Source of the DNA: Cryphonectria parasitica EP155
Lineage: Eukaryota; Ascomycota; Sordariomycetes; Diaporthales; Cryphonectriaceae
Reading direction: 5' to 3'
Length of the DNA stretch: 64,000 nucleotides
Assembly: GCF_011745365.1 (NCBI RefSeq)
Contig: NW_024468911.1
Coordinates: 3,218,759-3,282,758, forward strand
The notes under the pieces are model-generated. The model did not search any database, was not told the DNA's origin, and saw only the letters and a program-made list of their open reading frames with translations. This document shows positions 13,112-24,504 of this stretch, one piece after another (position 1 is the stretch's first letter; every line of letters begins with the position of its first letter). Both the position numbers and the translations under genes were made by a program.

Positions 13112-14143
13112 TTAGACCACATCATCTGGGTCCCAATTTTCCTTGTCCGAGTCCTCCTGCCGACTTTCAAAAGCCTTCCTGATCTTCTTGGCAGATCTGT
13201 CACCGTGATTGTGCAGAGGCGCACTTCTTGGTTTCTTGGGCGGCGACCGGATCACTTCCTTCACATGCTTGTCCGATGCCTCTTTCGGCCGAAGGAATCG
13301 ATTTTCCCGTAGTCGCAAGAATCGGTTCCGTCGAACTTGAACCTCCCGGTCATCAATGACCTGGTACTCCATGCTCTCGCCACGGTGCTCCACCCGAGAC
13401 AGGCACGGTTCGTCATTAGCTCCTGCTGCGCTGACAGTTTCAACCTTTTGACTCGAAACAATCACTTGTCCCTGAGAACCTGCCCCTGTGTCATTCATGA
13501 CGGTATGGCACACGGAAATCGAGCTTGATGGACTCCAAGTGTTTGTAGGCACTGTAGAGGAGGGCTCCATGGGTATGGGGAGACTGTAGATTGGCTGCTG
13601 AGGGTTAATTTGACACTGGAATCGTGCAGATTTGGGGGTGGGAGGTGTTTCGGTGTCGCTGATACTATGCTCCTTTGTCAGTCCTTCATCATGAATATAT
13701 ACACTTTGTGTAGGCTTACTTGAAAATCTCGACCGTGGCCGGCGTATCCGCCTCAGGTTGTTCATAGATCTCGAACCCCTCGGAATCGAATTCAACACTA
13801 AACGGATTTATCGATCAGTATCTGTGCCAACGGTAATAACGTGACGTTAGTACTATCGTCTTACGAATTTGAAGTCTCGAGGGCTGGCCCTTGCGGTGGT
13901 GAATTGTCCTCTAGAGATATAGCTCTGCGACGTTTGAGTTTCTGCTCCGCTGAAGGTGTTGTTGGCGAAGTTGGGAAAATACCATGGCGTGGAAGGATAG
14001 CTGAGGAGTTTTCTTGCTCGAAAATGCCGCTATTGCCCGGAGTCAGAGACAAGAGACCCATCAAGAATAGAGAGTGGAGGTGGTGCAGCTTACATTTCGA
14101 GATTCTGTCCATCTGAAGTGTCGCCTCCCTTGCGAGACGCCAT
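13112..14143 (-). CDS. Unknown protein with C-terminal KEN box and CDK-type sites
   Basis: I do not recognise this family. A coherent four-exon model (14143-14094, 14029-13865, 13797-13720, 13664-13112) gives 281 residues with every codon completed across the junctions. The second intron (13864-13798) has a perfect TACTAAC branch site. The protein is hydrophilic, with no membrane segment. It has clusters of Ser/Thr-Pro sites near FPTSPTTPS, ETPPTPK and SPPKKPR. It ends with a KEN tripeptide at residues 272-274 inside SDKENWDP. KEN boxes mark targets of the anaphase-promoting complex, so a cell-cycle regulated nuclear protein is a reasonable inference, no more. A further small intron within exon 4 (near 13525-13490) is possible. 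Confidence 0.65.
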
Positions 14144-15402
14144 CTCGACAGGATTATGATGCCTTTTAGAAGATGACGATATGAGCGAAGTTTCGAGCCG
14201 GATTTACCAAATGTCAATGTCGAACACGATACTAAAAACTGTCGGTTGAATTGTTGTGTGCTTGTCGTGGAGCATTCGAGCCGGTAATTCAGACGGGGTG
14301 TTTTGCCTTGACCAGGAGGACACGAGCAGCACAGCATGGCTCCTTCTTCTTCTTCATCTGCACCGTCCCTTCCCTCTATGCACGAATGAACGGTCAGTAA
14401 CATGAGGATAGTACGTGCTTCAAATGCCTCAGATGTGCACATACCGATTCAGTTGAAGTTTACGGTACGCACACATTTTTTGGGCTTGCATGCAGCCACT
14501 GAGCACTTTTCCTACTCGAGCCTCTAGACAATCAATCTTCAGCAGTAACTAGACCAGTATCTCGCACTCTTGCATTCGGCAAGGTCTTTACTCGCATGCG
14601 CAGGTGTGTGTCTCACCCTGTGTATGTGCTGCTTGGAGCAGCATGGTGTCTCTCTGGAAGTGTCTTATCAACGAACGACTTCAGATAGTAAGCCAAACAA
14701 GTCTCGGCTACAATGCGTGTTCTGGTGGATACTGATACTATTTTGAACGTTGATTTTCTTCCTGGAACTGATCGCCCGCCTTGGATAATTAACACTTGTA
14801 AGTATCGTCATGTTGTTTAGCCCATGAGAGAACCCTAGAGACTGATGATGAAATTCCTCCCAGTCCCTTCCCGAGGGTCAACGTGACCAACGACGGGTGA
14901 TGCTCTCACACTGTCTTCGAGGTAAGAAGTTGTCCTGCTTGGGAGATATTATCATGGTACACCGGACGCACTGCATCATTCCACGGCGTCCCTGCATCGT
15001 CGCCTAACTACTCGTCCACGCTCGCAAGTTGCTGCACCTGAAACGTCCACTCGGCCGGATTGTGGACCTTGGGTAGCATATAGCTAACTAAGATTGAGAA
15101 TTGTTTGTCACCTTCACTTCCACAAAAGCTGCACTTGCGTGCCCAGGGAGTTTTACTTGGACGTGCAATCTCGAGTATCGCTGACTACTCATAGCGAGGA
15201 ACGATGAGAAGACGAAGTCACGAACAGTCAGCCCGGGGCCCTAAGGGAGAGAGGTCACAGGAGAACCCTAACCCTATCAACGTCAACAGTTGATCGTCAC
15301 CGAGTCTCCTCACTTGAGCCCAAGTCTCATTATTGTCCTGGTCTGCTGTATTTACCACACCTGGCCCTTTATGCTCGCCATTGGTATACAGGCATCGCCA
15401 CT
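14144..15402. promoter_or_regulatory. Divergent upstream region of the KEN-box and UBC-fold genes
   Basis: This 1.26-kb gap lies between two gene starts pointing away from each other. It has no open frame with family resemblance. A short telomere-like motif, AACCCTAACCCT, lies at 15263-15274, about 130 bases before the UBC-fold start codon. No other element can be called. Confidence 0.45.
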
Positions 15403-16637
15403 ATGGCCACAGAGAACATAGGAATGCTACCGTCCCTACGGCAGCAGAATTTGCTGGCCGAATTGTACGTGTTTTGTGATCAACAACGTGCCTCGATACT
15501 TACTCTCAACTAGTTAGTATCTTGGCAGCTAATTTGGCCACAGTGCTGGACTCAAGCAGTCGTGTCCCCCGGGCATCTTCGTCAGTCTAACACCAGGTGA
15601 CCCTTCATTGTGGTCGGGTGTGATCTTTGTGCGGAAAGGTGAGCTGACAACTCCTGACGATTCGCGACAAGAAGAGCACTGACACGGTGTGTGCCAGGTC
15701 CTTACGCTACAGCCATCCTGCGGTTCTGCATCTCGTTCCCAGCTACATATCCCGCGCTGCCACCGCTCGTCACGTTTTCCACCGACATCTTCCATCCTCT
15801 CATAACGCCTCTGTCGACATACATGTACACCACAGACATTCAAGAGGGCGGCACGGTCAGCGCAACCGACGACGAGCGTCTACCACCTGGGGGCTTCAGC
15901 CTGAGGCACGGTTTCCCAGGCTGGTTTGGCCGCGGTAGCAGGAGCAGGCACGCAGCCTCGCAACACTCCTCGATCCTGCAGACACCTCCCAGGTCCTCGA
16001 GAGCCATGAGTGGGGGCGGCAGGGACAGCAACTCCAGTACGCCCAATTCCAAAATCGCAGCATCGGACACCTCGCCCTCCCCCGCAGGTCGTGGACAAAC
16101 AGGAGGCACGGGCGCCACCTTGGGAAGTACGCCGTTCAAGTCATTCATGGATGTACACAAGAGGGAGATCTCGACCTTCGAGGTTTTGAGTTACATCCGC
16201 AGCTCGTTTGATGACGAGAACGTGTTGGACCTAGTCCCCCTGGAGGCCGCTGGGAATCCAGGGGCTTGGCATGCCTGGAGAACTCACCGGGGCTATCATG
16301 CCTTGCCCGAAGGTGACCCATCTGCTAGGAAGCCTGGGGAGTGGAACTGGGAGGGTGTGTGGGAAGAAAGGGTGAAGAAGGGCATCGCGGCGTCCCTGTC
16401 AGAACCGGTGCTGTACGGGGGCGTTGGTGGAGGCGATGATACGGTAATTTTGAACCTATCCTCTTCTGTTCATCCCTGCTATTCATGCTGATCGAACCCT
16501 TTTTCTTTCTTTTTCTTTAGATCCGTTTCCTCAGCATGGAGGACACTGAAGTCGAGACAGTCAAAGACAATCTCTACAAGACCCTAGGCGAGTCGGCAAG
16601 AGCAGACCCTCTGGCTGTGCCTTCTGCCAACTCTTGA
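15403..16637 (+). CDS. Ubiquitin-conjugating (E2)-fold protein, probable inactive variant
   Basis: Four exons (15403-15464, 15544-15638, 15698-16443, 16521-16637) give 339 residues, all junctions in frame. The E2 fold is recognisable from GIFVSLTPGDPSLWSGVIFV through the proline-rich YPALPPLVTFSTDIFHPL strand-turn. Where an active E2 has HPN followed by a catalytic Cys, this protein has FHPLITPLSTYMYTTD with no Cys. A Ser/Gly-rich insertion occupies roughly residues 105-195. Cys-less E2 variants include FTS/AKTIP, a partner of Hook proteins in dynein-endosome transport. The FHPL pattern fits that group, but this is inference. Exon 4 adds a short helix-like tail. The gene ends only 198 bases before the next gene on the same strand. 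Confidence 0.82.
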
Positions 16638-16834
16638 GTCCACAACAACGATGATGGAGAGAAGCTACGACTAGCAACGTCATGTCATTTGTCGCCATCA
16701 TGTCGTCCATCTTGTCTCCAAATACGCAAATAACATTGCTTAGAAATTGATACCCATGACCGCTTCACTATCCATTCCGCTTCATCTACTCCTCATTCTC
16801 AGCAGCTATCTGCATTACAGCATCGCTTTTGAAT

Positions 16835-19333
16835 ATGAGTCCTGGCATCGGCATTATTGTGCTTTGGATTCTGGGACCGATTGCTCTGGTGGCTGGTGTT
16901 TCTTTCGTTCTGCTTACGTTGCGTGTGCCTATCTCGTGGGAATCGTCCGAAGAACCCTCGCCAGTCAGACGAGAAACTCACCGCAGGCCCCCTGCACAAC
17001 ATCTCTCCTCGAATTACTCATTCGCAGACTCCTGGTCAGACCTTGAGCATCTTACCCCGGAGACGAAAGTCTCGCGCCCTGTAAGACCCGGCGCTGACGA
17101 CGAGTCTCTCATCGACAACCCCTCGGCAGTATGGAAACCTCCTCGCCGGAGTCGCCTCGACTGGGGCTTTCCCACACGCCTGGGCCACACACTTTACGAT
17201 CAATGAAGCATGTTCGTCCACTCCGCATCGTGAAGCGGCCGGACAGCGTCTGCGGTGTATCAGTCGGGAACGTCGATGACCAGGCCTCCAGAAGGTCCAG
17301 CCAGGAAACAAACAAGAGTCGCGGCAGCGCCCCTGATCCTCCTGGTGGCGATAGACCCCTGACCCTGCCCAAGACCAGAGGTCATAGAAATAGTCGGTTG
17401 TTTGGAAATCTAGACAATGTGGACGAGACACCCGTACCTCTTGGACGAGGTCCGTACCTCTCGAAAGGTGTGCACCCAAGTCGTCTTGATATGAAAGTTG
17501 ATTGACTCTTCATGCCAGGCTACGAAGGCTACTGTGGCGCTGAGGGTCTGTCCATGAACGGCCGAGCTTGCCCTCCAGACTCGTGCAACAGCCAAGCCAC
17601 TTGGGACGCTCATGCTATGGACTCATTTCGGCCTCGTCATTCGCCCAAGCTTAGAGGCCGGGGCCTCGTAAGATCCGCAGCCGGATTTCGTGATCAGTTC
17701 AGCATTCTGAACTCGCAGCAGGCAATTTCCACAGCACACTGTCCATTTCCGGGGCTCATCGATATCATCCAGAGGTCGAAGACTGCTAACAGCCTCTCGT
17801 GTCGCGAGCCTTCGCCTCTGGCACTGTGCAATGACGGCGAGGTCTCCGATGACCCTTTTACAACACCAACGAGGCACACCGACTATGACATCGAGTTGGG
17901 CACTCTACTTGTACCGGATGTGAGAATCACTCCGGAAACACGTGTTGTAGACACAGGTTACCAAAGTTTCTGGATAGCAGTGGAGATATCGGCGCGCCTG
18001 CATCGACCTGATCATGGTCTCGAAGACTCAGCAGAAGACCACATCCCTCGCTCACAGAGACCTTTTAGCTCTGTAGGGTTTGGTGAGTGGGCCAAGTTCT
18101 TACATAGAATACTACGTTCTGGTGTTTTTTTTTGACACAGGATAGATACAAAGAGTGACGTCTTACACGACGTCCAGGTTGAGGTCGAATCCACTTCAAA
18201 AAGCCGCGTGCTTGAGGTCATAGAGCATGAAGCGTCTCCCAAGTAAGTCCACGTTTCAGCATCGACAACTTCATGGCACAGCACTGACATTGAGGAATAG
18301 AGTATTCGGTGTTGAGACCAGGGCTCTGGTCCTTGTAAACATTGAATTGAACTTTACCAACCTCTCCCGGCTCAGTGGCCATGTTCGGTCCCAGTCTGAT
18401 GAGCTGATGGAAGATCTCGAGGATCATCTCGGCAGCGCGCAATGCGAGTATCTCAAAGTGAACATTATCTACCGACACTCGGTCTTTTCGTCCATGCTGG
18501 ATCCCGCCAGCTTGTCTGGGCTGAATAGTGGCGTCGTCAGTTCCCAGACCAGGCTTCGCACTACTTTCACCGCCGCCATCGCCCGATACAATGCTGCGTC
18601 GCCGTGGTCACCCCCTCCAGCACCCACACCCAATCGTCTCTTGGGAATCATAGCCGCTCACTGGGGCATGGACGCTGCGGATGACCTCCTTCGGAATAAA
18701 TTGGTACCTCAAAAAATCACTCCTCGCAAGACGACGTACCTCGCGTACCCAAGGATCTCATCACGAAGCCGCGGTCGAGATGCTGTAGAACGAGCCTCGA
18801 AGCCTGTGGTAGGGATGCACGTGGCCTCGCCTACACGGCCCGCACCGCCACCACCTATACAAGGTTCGTATCGCGGGCAGCGAAACGGCCATGATAAAGC
18901 GATTTCTAGAGCACATGAGGCCGCAGACGACGCGGAGGGCCCGTCTCTCGATGCAGCTTCCAAGATCTGGGAGAAGATCAGACGCTGCTCGGGACTCAGT
19001 ATGGCCCCGCATCGGCGCAAGACTTCAACTTCTACGATCTCATCTGTTGCAGCCTCGGTGTCATTGCCCTTCTCTGTGGACAGCAGCGCAGACAGCTGGG
19101 CCATACGGCGCAAGAGGGCTAATGTTCATGGCAGCAACTCTTTGATGATACAGAGGCAGCGGTTGGCAGCCATGGGATCTAGAACAAGCCTGGTCGACCG
19201 GACGAACCTGAGCATGGTGGAGGACGGGTCGGTTCCTAGTACCAAGCGCAGAAGCCCCAAGGGGGACAACAGCGGTGGTGGGCGCAAGAGCTCTGGTAAA
19301 TGGGGCTTCACGAACTGGTTGTTAAACGGCTGA
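16835..19333 (+). CDS. Unknown protein with N-terminal membrane anchor
   Basis: The best model has five exons (16835-17128, 17209-17467, 17519-18082, 18146-18242, 18301-19333) and gives 748 residues with total length divisible by three. The start MSPGIGIIVLWILG leads straight into one hydrophobic helix (residues 5-28); the remainder is hydrophilic. A central region around DIELGTLLVPDVRITPETRV and FWIAVEISARL looks folded. Exon 5 has a further folded-looking part followed by Ser/Arg-rich sequence ending WGFTNWLLNG. Introns 3 and 4 have GTGAGT and GTAAGT donors. Introns 1 (80 nt, GTATGG) and 2 (51 nt, GTGTGC) are weaker calls made to bridge frame changes. A frameshift or different splice choice near 17130-17210 is possible. 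I do not recognise a named domain. The pattern resembles a conserved Sordariomycete hypothetical family. Confidence 0.65.
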
Positions 19334-19623
19334 ATATCGGTTGTTGTCAAAAGGACTTGAACATGGCTTGCAAGCAAGTGTGGGTGGGGGAGAGCGGGCC
19401 TTAGTTGTTTAGGAGTCAGGTCGACTTAGTGTCTACAGAAATTGGCTTGAGACGTCAAGCATTCATTCGCATATTAGGTGAACAGATGGGACATTAAGAC
19501 TGGTTCCAGCTAGAGGTACTTGATTCAGTACAGAGAATACAAATCAAACAATGGGTGTCTCGAGACAGAACTAGCAAGAATCCAAGGACGTGAACATAAG
19601 ACCCCTTTCTCTTCAAGCCTATG

Positions 19624-21253
19624 TCAGTCAAGACATCTCCGGTCTGCGCGCTGCTTGTCCTTGTCCCAGATCGGAACCCCATCATCGTCAAACTCAGCCC
19701 ATTGAAAGAAGGTGCATCCTTCTTTCCCCGGGACATAGCTCGTATGACACATCCAGAAATACCTGCCCCAGTTCTCTTTCTTCTTCTGGACGACCCTGAG
19801 CACGGCCGGGACGCCGCACTTGCACTTGGGCGTCGAGCTGGGGTGCAGGTGAGACTTGTAGTCGCGGTAGGTGACGTTGATGCGTCGGTTGCCTGCGACC
19901 GGGTGAGGGTCGATGGCCTGGGCCGGTGCGATGCTGTGTTTCCACTCTTCCTGCATCTCGGCGTGCATCACGAGGAGGGAATTATGGGGGAGGTGAATGG
20001 CGATCTGGCCCTCGGAGTCGCCGTCTGTCTTTGGGTTGCCGTCGTCATCCTTGGGGACTGGGACATAACTGTCGCGATTAGCAAAGGGGCTGCCTTCCGA
20101 ACCGACCTGGAAGAAGTGTGCTCGAGCATCCTTTTTCTCTTTTCTTTTCATTTCTTTTCTTTTTCTTTCTTTGTCATTCTAGGAGAAAAGGGGAACAACA
20201 AACAGTGCAACAACGTACCGACCCTGCGGACTCGAAACTCACGCGCAACGCCGAGAGACAGTGATCCGATGACCGCGCGAGGTCCGAGATAGGTGAGCTG
20301 GTCCGAGTGCCAGCCGACAGACTCGGCTGGACCGTTGTAGCAATTTACAAAGGCGGCGTTGGGCACCCATGGAGGAGGGGGTTGGTATCTGAGTTTTCGA
20401 CCGCCGGGATAACGGGTCGCTATGCGCTCTTGGATCTCACGGTTCACGGCCTCTTGCACTAGCGGCTTGACCTTATCGAGCTGTGGTGTAATTCTACGGA
20501 CATCATCGAGGCGCGCTCCATTGTACAAGTACTACGTCCGAGGTCAGCATGCACTGTAATTCTCCTAAAGGCAGAGAGAAATAGAGGGTATCCTTATGGT
20601 CTAGGCAAACCTACCTCGAGCTTCTGTTCCTGCATCTCACCATACGTGCTCACGTAAAAGGATGAAGTGTGAGGGCTCGAGACGACGGTGTCAAAGAGCT
20701 TGAAGGTGATCTTCTGGAAACTTTTGGACTCCTCGAGCATCTCCTCGAGAAGGTCGTTGGCAAGAGCAGACGGTAAGAAATTGTGGATGATGGAGCATGG
20801 TGTGTGCTCAGCTATATCAACAGGATCGAAGAGATGTAGCGTCGCACCCTTACGAGAGAGAAGTCTGGCCTTCTTCGGTGATGATGATCCTCCTCGTCGA
20901 TCTTGTTCTGACGCAGTGAAGGCCCGCAGAGATGCCTGATAGCCAACGTTTGATGAAGCATGGGAAGAAGAAGAAGAAGAAGAAGAGAGTTTCTTGGGAG
21001 AGGCCAACAATCTCTCAGGGCTAGGCACGGAGAGAGCACTGCAAGCCTCGGAGACAACACCGTCATGGGCGAGGAGAACATCGAGGAGTGCCTCTTGAGA
21101 GAAGTTGGGGTGTAGAGACGACAGAATGGCAAGCTTGATCTCTGTGGGGTCGTCTTCGTCTGCTGCAATATCGTGGCTGACATTGCGGTCATTCTCTTGT
21201 GCCGCTGGACCCGCTGCCGCCTTGCGCTTTTTTCTCGTGACGAAGGCGTCCAT
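19624..21253 (-). CDS. AlkB-like 2OG-Fe(II) dioxygenase with CUE and GRF zinc-finger domains
   Basis: Exon 1 (21253-20615, 213 residues) opens with a basic N-terminus and a CUE-like ubiquitin-binding helix bundle at about residues 36-77 (LSSLHPNFSQEALLDVLLA). Exon 2 (20531 to about 20219) carries the dioxygenase core, with the iron ligands H288 and D290 in WHSDQ. Exon 3, ending at 19624, supplies the distal His in EEWKHSI and the AlkB signature RINVTYR. It ends with a GRF-type zinc finger (CKCGVPAVLR through GRYFWMC and GCTFFQW). The exon 2/3 junction is uncertain. A GTACGT donor at 20218 is clear, but several acceptors between 20190 and 20090 fit poorly. AlkB proteins remove alkyl groups from nucleic-acid bases; the GRF finger usually binds single-stranded nucleic acid. 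A DNA or RNA repair role is inferred from the family. Confidence 0.88.
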
Positions 21254-21763
21254 TGTCAGAAAACGCCTATCCGGGGTCAGGCTGATGTAGTGTCACGATA
21301 GCTAGTATTGTCGGCAGTATACGAATCATGGTCAACCTTGATGGCATCCAATGATAATCAAAGGCTACTATGGAAGGGGGAAAAAAAAAAGGAAGAAAAA
21401 AAGGGTCGACTGAAGGGCGCGCGCAGCTGACTGGGCCAGGGTAAGGACGTGAATGGAGAAGGAGACACGAACTCGCCACGAGGGCACGTGCTGCTGTGGA
21501 TGCAACGGACTTGGAGAAGGCACCACCCATTGACTATTATATCATGTAATGATGAGCTCGGGCCGGTTTCGGCAAGCAGTGTGTCTACTTGGTAAACAGC
21601 CGAGGCTTGTGATCAGAATATTGACATCACACTATTGGCTCATCAGCGACTCGGAGTAATTCTATTCTCCCTCTTGCGTCTTCACACCTCACCCACCTTA
21701 CGACAGGTGCTTTCCCCTTTTGTTTTGCATGGCCAGCACCTTGGTCGATCCAGTCCCTCCACA
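21254..21763. promoter_or_regulatory. Divergent upstream region of the AlkB-like gene and PEX7
   Basis: The two genes start 511 bases apart and point away from each other, so this stretch should hold both promoters. It contains a purine/A-rich tract at about 21372-21402. No small gene is seen. Confidence 0.45.
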
Positions 21764-23091
21764 ATGGCTGCGCCCATGCTTGAATTCCGCACTGGGGGCT
21801 GGAACCCTTATGCTGTGAAATACTCGCCCTACTACGACAACAGGGTGGCGGTAGCTACATCAGCCAACTTTGGCATCGTGGGCAATGGTCGTCTGTTTGC
21901 GCTAGGCCTTACAGCAAACGGGATCCAGGCAGAGAAAGTGTATGAAAGCTCACTGGTGCCTTGATTGTTACTTGTGAGAAACGAGGCGAGCACCTCAGAT
22001 TTATTGACTCGAGTCTTGTGAAAACACAGCTTCGACACAAACGATGCACTCTATGACCTGGCATGGTCCGAGATCAACGAGAACCAGCTTCTTGCAGCAT
22101 GTGGCGATGGGTCGATCAAGTTGTTTGACCTTGGTGTCGACACCTATCCTGTCATGAACTATCATGAGCACAAAAGAGAGACTTTCTCCGTCTTCTGGAA
22201 CCAGACCACCAAAGACACTTTTGTATCAAGCTCATGGGATGGTACCGTCAAGATAGTATGCCTCCCCTTCTCTCCCAGCATGCCCCTTTCCCCCTCTCCT
22301 TTTTATAACTCTTCCATCCTCTCTGCTTCCCTGAATGTTGCTAACACGGCTCTGTCCCCCTTCCCCTTCTCTTCCAGTGGTCACCCACCCGGCAACACTC
22401 TCTCAAGACCCTCCCCATAGGCTCGTGCACCTACAGCACCGCATTCTCGCCCCACAACCCCTCCCTTCTCTCCGCCGTCTCTTCCGATTCTCGTCTGCGC
22501 ATCTTCGACCTGCGCACCCCCACCTCCGCCAAATACCACCTCGTCTCCGACATCCCAGTGCACCAGACGCCCGCCTCCCGCAACCGCGTCGCCGCCTCTC
22601 ACATGGACAGCGGCGCCGCCGCCGTGCCCCTGCCCCCTGGCCCCGCTGCCGAGATCCTAACCCACGACTGGAATAAGTACAGCGATACCGGCGTGATCGC
22701 CACGGCCGGCGTGGACAGGGTGATCCGGACCTTTGACCTGCGCATGCCGTACAACGGGCCCCTGGCGGTCATGGCCGGACACGAGTACGCGGTCCGGCGG
22801 CTCGCGTGGAGCCCTCACGCCAGCGACGTGCTTGTCAGCGCCAGCTACGACATGACGGTTCGGGTCTGGACGGACGGCTCGACCATGGCGGGCATAGGGC
22901 CGGACGGAGGGCCGCCGAGTGATCCCAACGCGCCGGTCAGGCCCGGGCGCCAGCTTGGACTGATGAATCGGCATACGGAATTCGCCACGGGCGTGGACTG
23001 GTGTCTGTTTGGGGCGGGTGGCTGGGTAGCGAGCACGGGTTGGGATGAGAGGGTGCTGTTGTGGGATGCAAACATGCTGTTAAGGCGATAG
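21764..23091 (+). CDS. PEX7: Peroxisomal targeting signal 2 receptor PEX7
   Basis: Three exons (21764-21939, 22030-22255, 22378-23091) give 371 residues. The donor GTATGA at 21940 splits the Val codon in KVFDTNDALYDLAW, a join typical of PEX7. The protein is a WD40 propeller. Repeats end in motifs such as GDGSIKLFD, WDGTVKIWS, DSRLRIFDLR, VIRTFDLR, DMTVRVW and DERVLLWD. The N-terminal MLEFRTGGWNPYAVKYSP is the PEX7 start. PEX7 binds PTS2-bearing enzymes in the cytosol and brings them to the peroxisomal import machinery. A loop rich in Gly/Pro between the last two repeats is somewhat long. A GAT/GAA microsatellite begins about 30 bases past the stop codon (23118-23150). Confidence 0.96.
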
Positions 23092-23465
23092 AAGACGAGA
23101 GAGGAGGGATAGTGACGGTGATGATGATGAAGAAGAAGAAGAAGAAGAGGAAACGTGGTGGCTCCGGCCAAGTTGGTGACAATATCGATACCCAAAAAGG
23201 AAAAGCAACGAACGACGTTAGAGATAGGAGGAAATATCTTGGGGATGTAGCATTCAGATTTATATGGCCGGTAGGCTGGAAACATATAACTATACATTTT
23301 TCATGGAAACACATTTTTGTCTCGCTGCTGCTCCTGTCAACAACTTCGTATGAGTCCGGAAATCGAAATTCTCGACATTGCCCCAAAGGCACTTCGAAAC
23401 CTCCAAGGCAAACAATCTTCCTTCATTCCATGCTGCTGCGACCACCTCCACTAATGTTTCCCCAC

Positions 23466-24504
23466 TTAGCTCTTCTTCAACTCCTCTCCTCCACCATTCT
23501 TCCGTAGCTTCCTTCCCTCCCCCCCCTGCAATGCGTCCCTCCTAGCAGACTCCCCTTCGTCGTCACGGTACTCAATTACAGCCTCGACACCAGCCCTGGC
23601 AGGCTCCCTCTGCAGAGCCCAAGGCGAAATCCGCAGGAACAAAGCCATCAACACACACACGGCGGCCGCACCGAGCTGGAAGAGCAGCCACAGGAACGGC
23701 AGAGGCGTGGGGCCGGCGAAGCGGAGGAACTCGTTGACCTGGTAGAGGTCTTCCTGCTTGGCGATCTTCCACTGGCGGGGCCCGCTTGGGGTGTCCTTTT
23801 CCTTTTCATAGTCGTTGTCATCGTTACCTCTCGAAGACCTGGTTGGGGTTTCGTCTCTCACGAGGTCGAGGATGGTGACGAGACGGACGTGGGCGTGGTA
23901 CATGGGGATGAACCAGACGGAGAAGGTTTGCCGGATGTCGAGATAGATCTTGTCGCGGGCCTCGTCGTGTACTATATTTTGACATTAAAACGTTAAGCCA
24001 CGAGCCCAATTTGTATCAAAATTACATACAGTTGCCTCACTGTGGTCAACTTGCCACCCCTATAAGGAAACTGAAAAAAAGAGGGAAAAGAGAAGGATCA
24101 AACCACCTACACACAGAGTCTATCTCGATATCAATCCGCGGCGAAAGCATCCGATACCACTGAAAGATGCCCCGAACCACATCCCGTGAGCTGAGCCGGC
24201 CGCCCAGCAGCGGCACGCGCACCCCGTCAAAGTGCGGCACGGCGCAGAACGGGTGGACGAAGGAGGCGTCCCTGGTGAAGTAGCGGTCGAGGGTGCGGCG
24301 CTGCTCGTCTGCTGTTCCTTGGCAGAGGGATCGGACGACTTGTCGGATCTCGTGGTCTGCTTATTATTTAGAAGAAGGAAAGAAGAAGGAGAAAATATTT
24401 ACACAAATGAGAAGAGGTGTCTGGGTGTATGGGAGGAGGGAAGGGAAGGGAAGGGAAGGGAAGGGAAGGGAACAAAGGGGGCGGGCAGTACCTGGATTCT
24501 CCAT
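23466..24504 (-). CDS. SigF-like NTF2-fold protein with C-terminal membrane segment
   Basis: Three exons (24504-24492, 24356-24111, 23971-23466) give 254 residues. The first exon encodes only MENP plus one base. The NTF2-like fold covers about residues 1-150, with markers TADEQRRTLDRYFTRDASFVH, PFCAVPHFDG, ILDL and KQEDLYQVNEFLRF. A hydrophobic helix at about residues 177-202 is followed by a charged tail, suggesting a tail-type membrane anchor. In fungi such proteins are annotated SigF-like NTF2-domain proteins; no biochemical function is established. The first intron contains a perfect AAGGG repeat. The gene stands convergent with PEX7. Confidence 0.82.
24441..24470 (+). repeat. Perfect (AAGGG)6 microsatellite
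   Basis: Six perfect copies of the pentamer AAGGG, lying in the first intron of the SigF-like gene, which reads from the other strand (CCCTT on the transcript). Related purine-rich sequence continues on both sides. Length variation here would alter intron length only. Confidence 0.95.
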
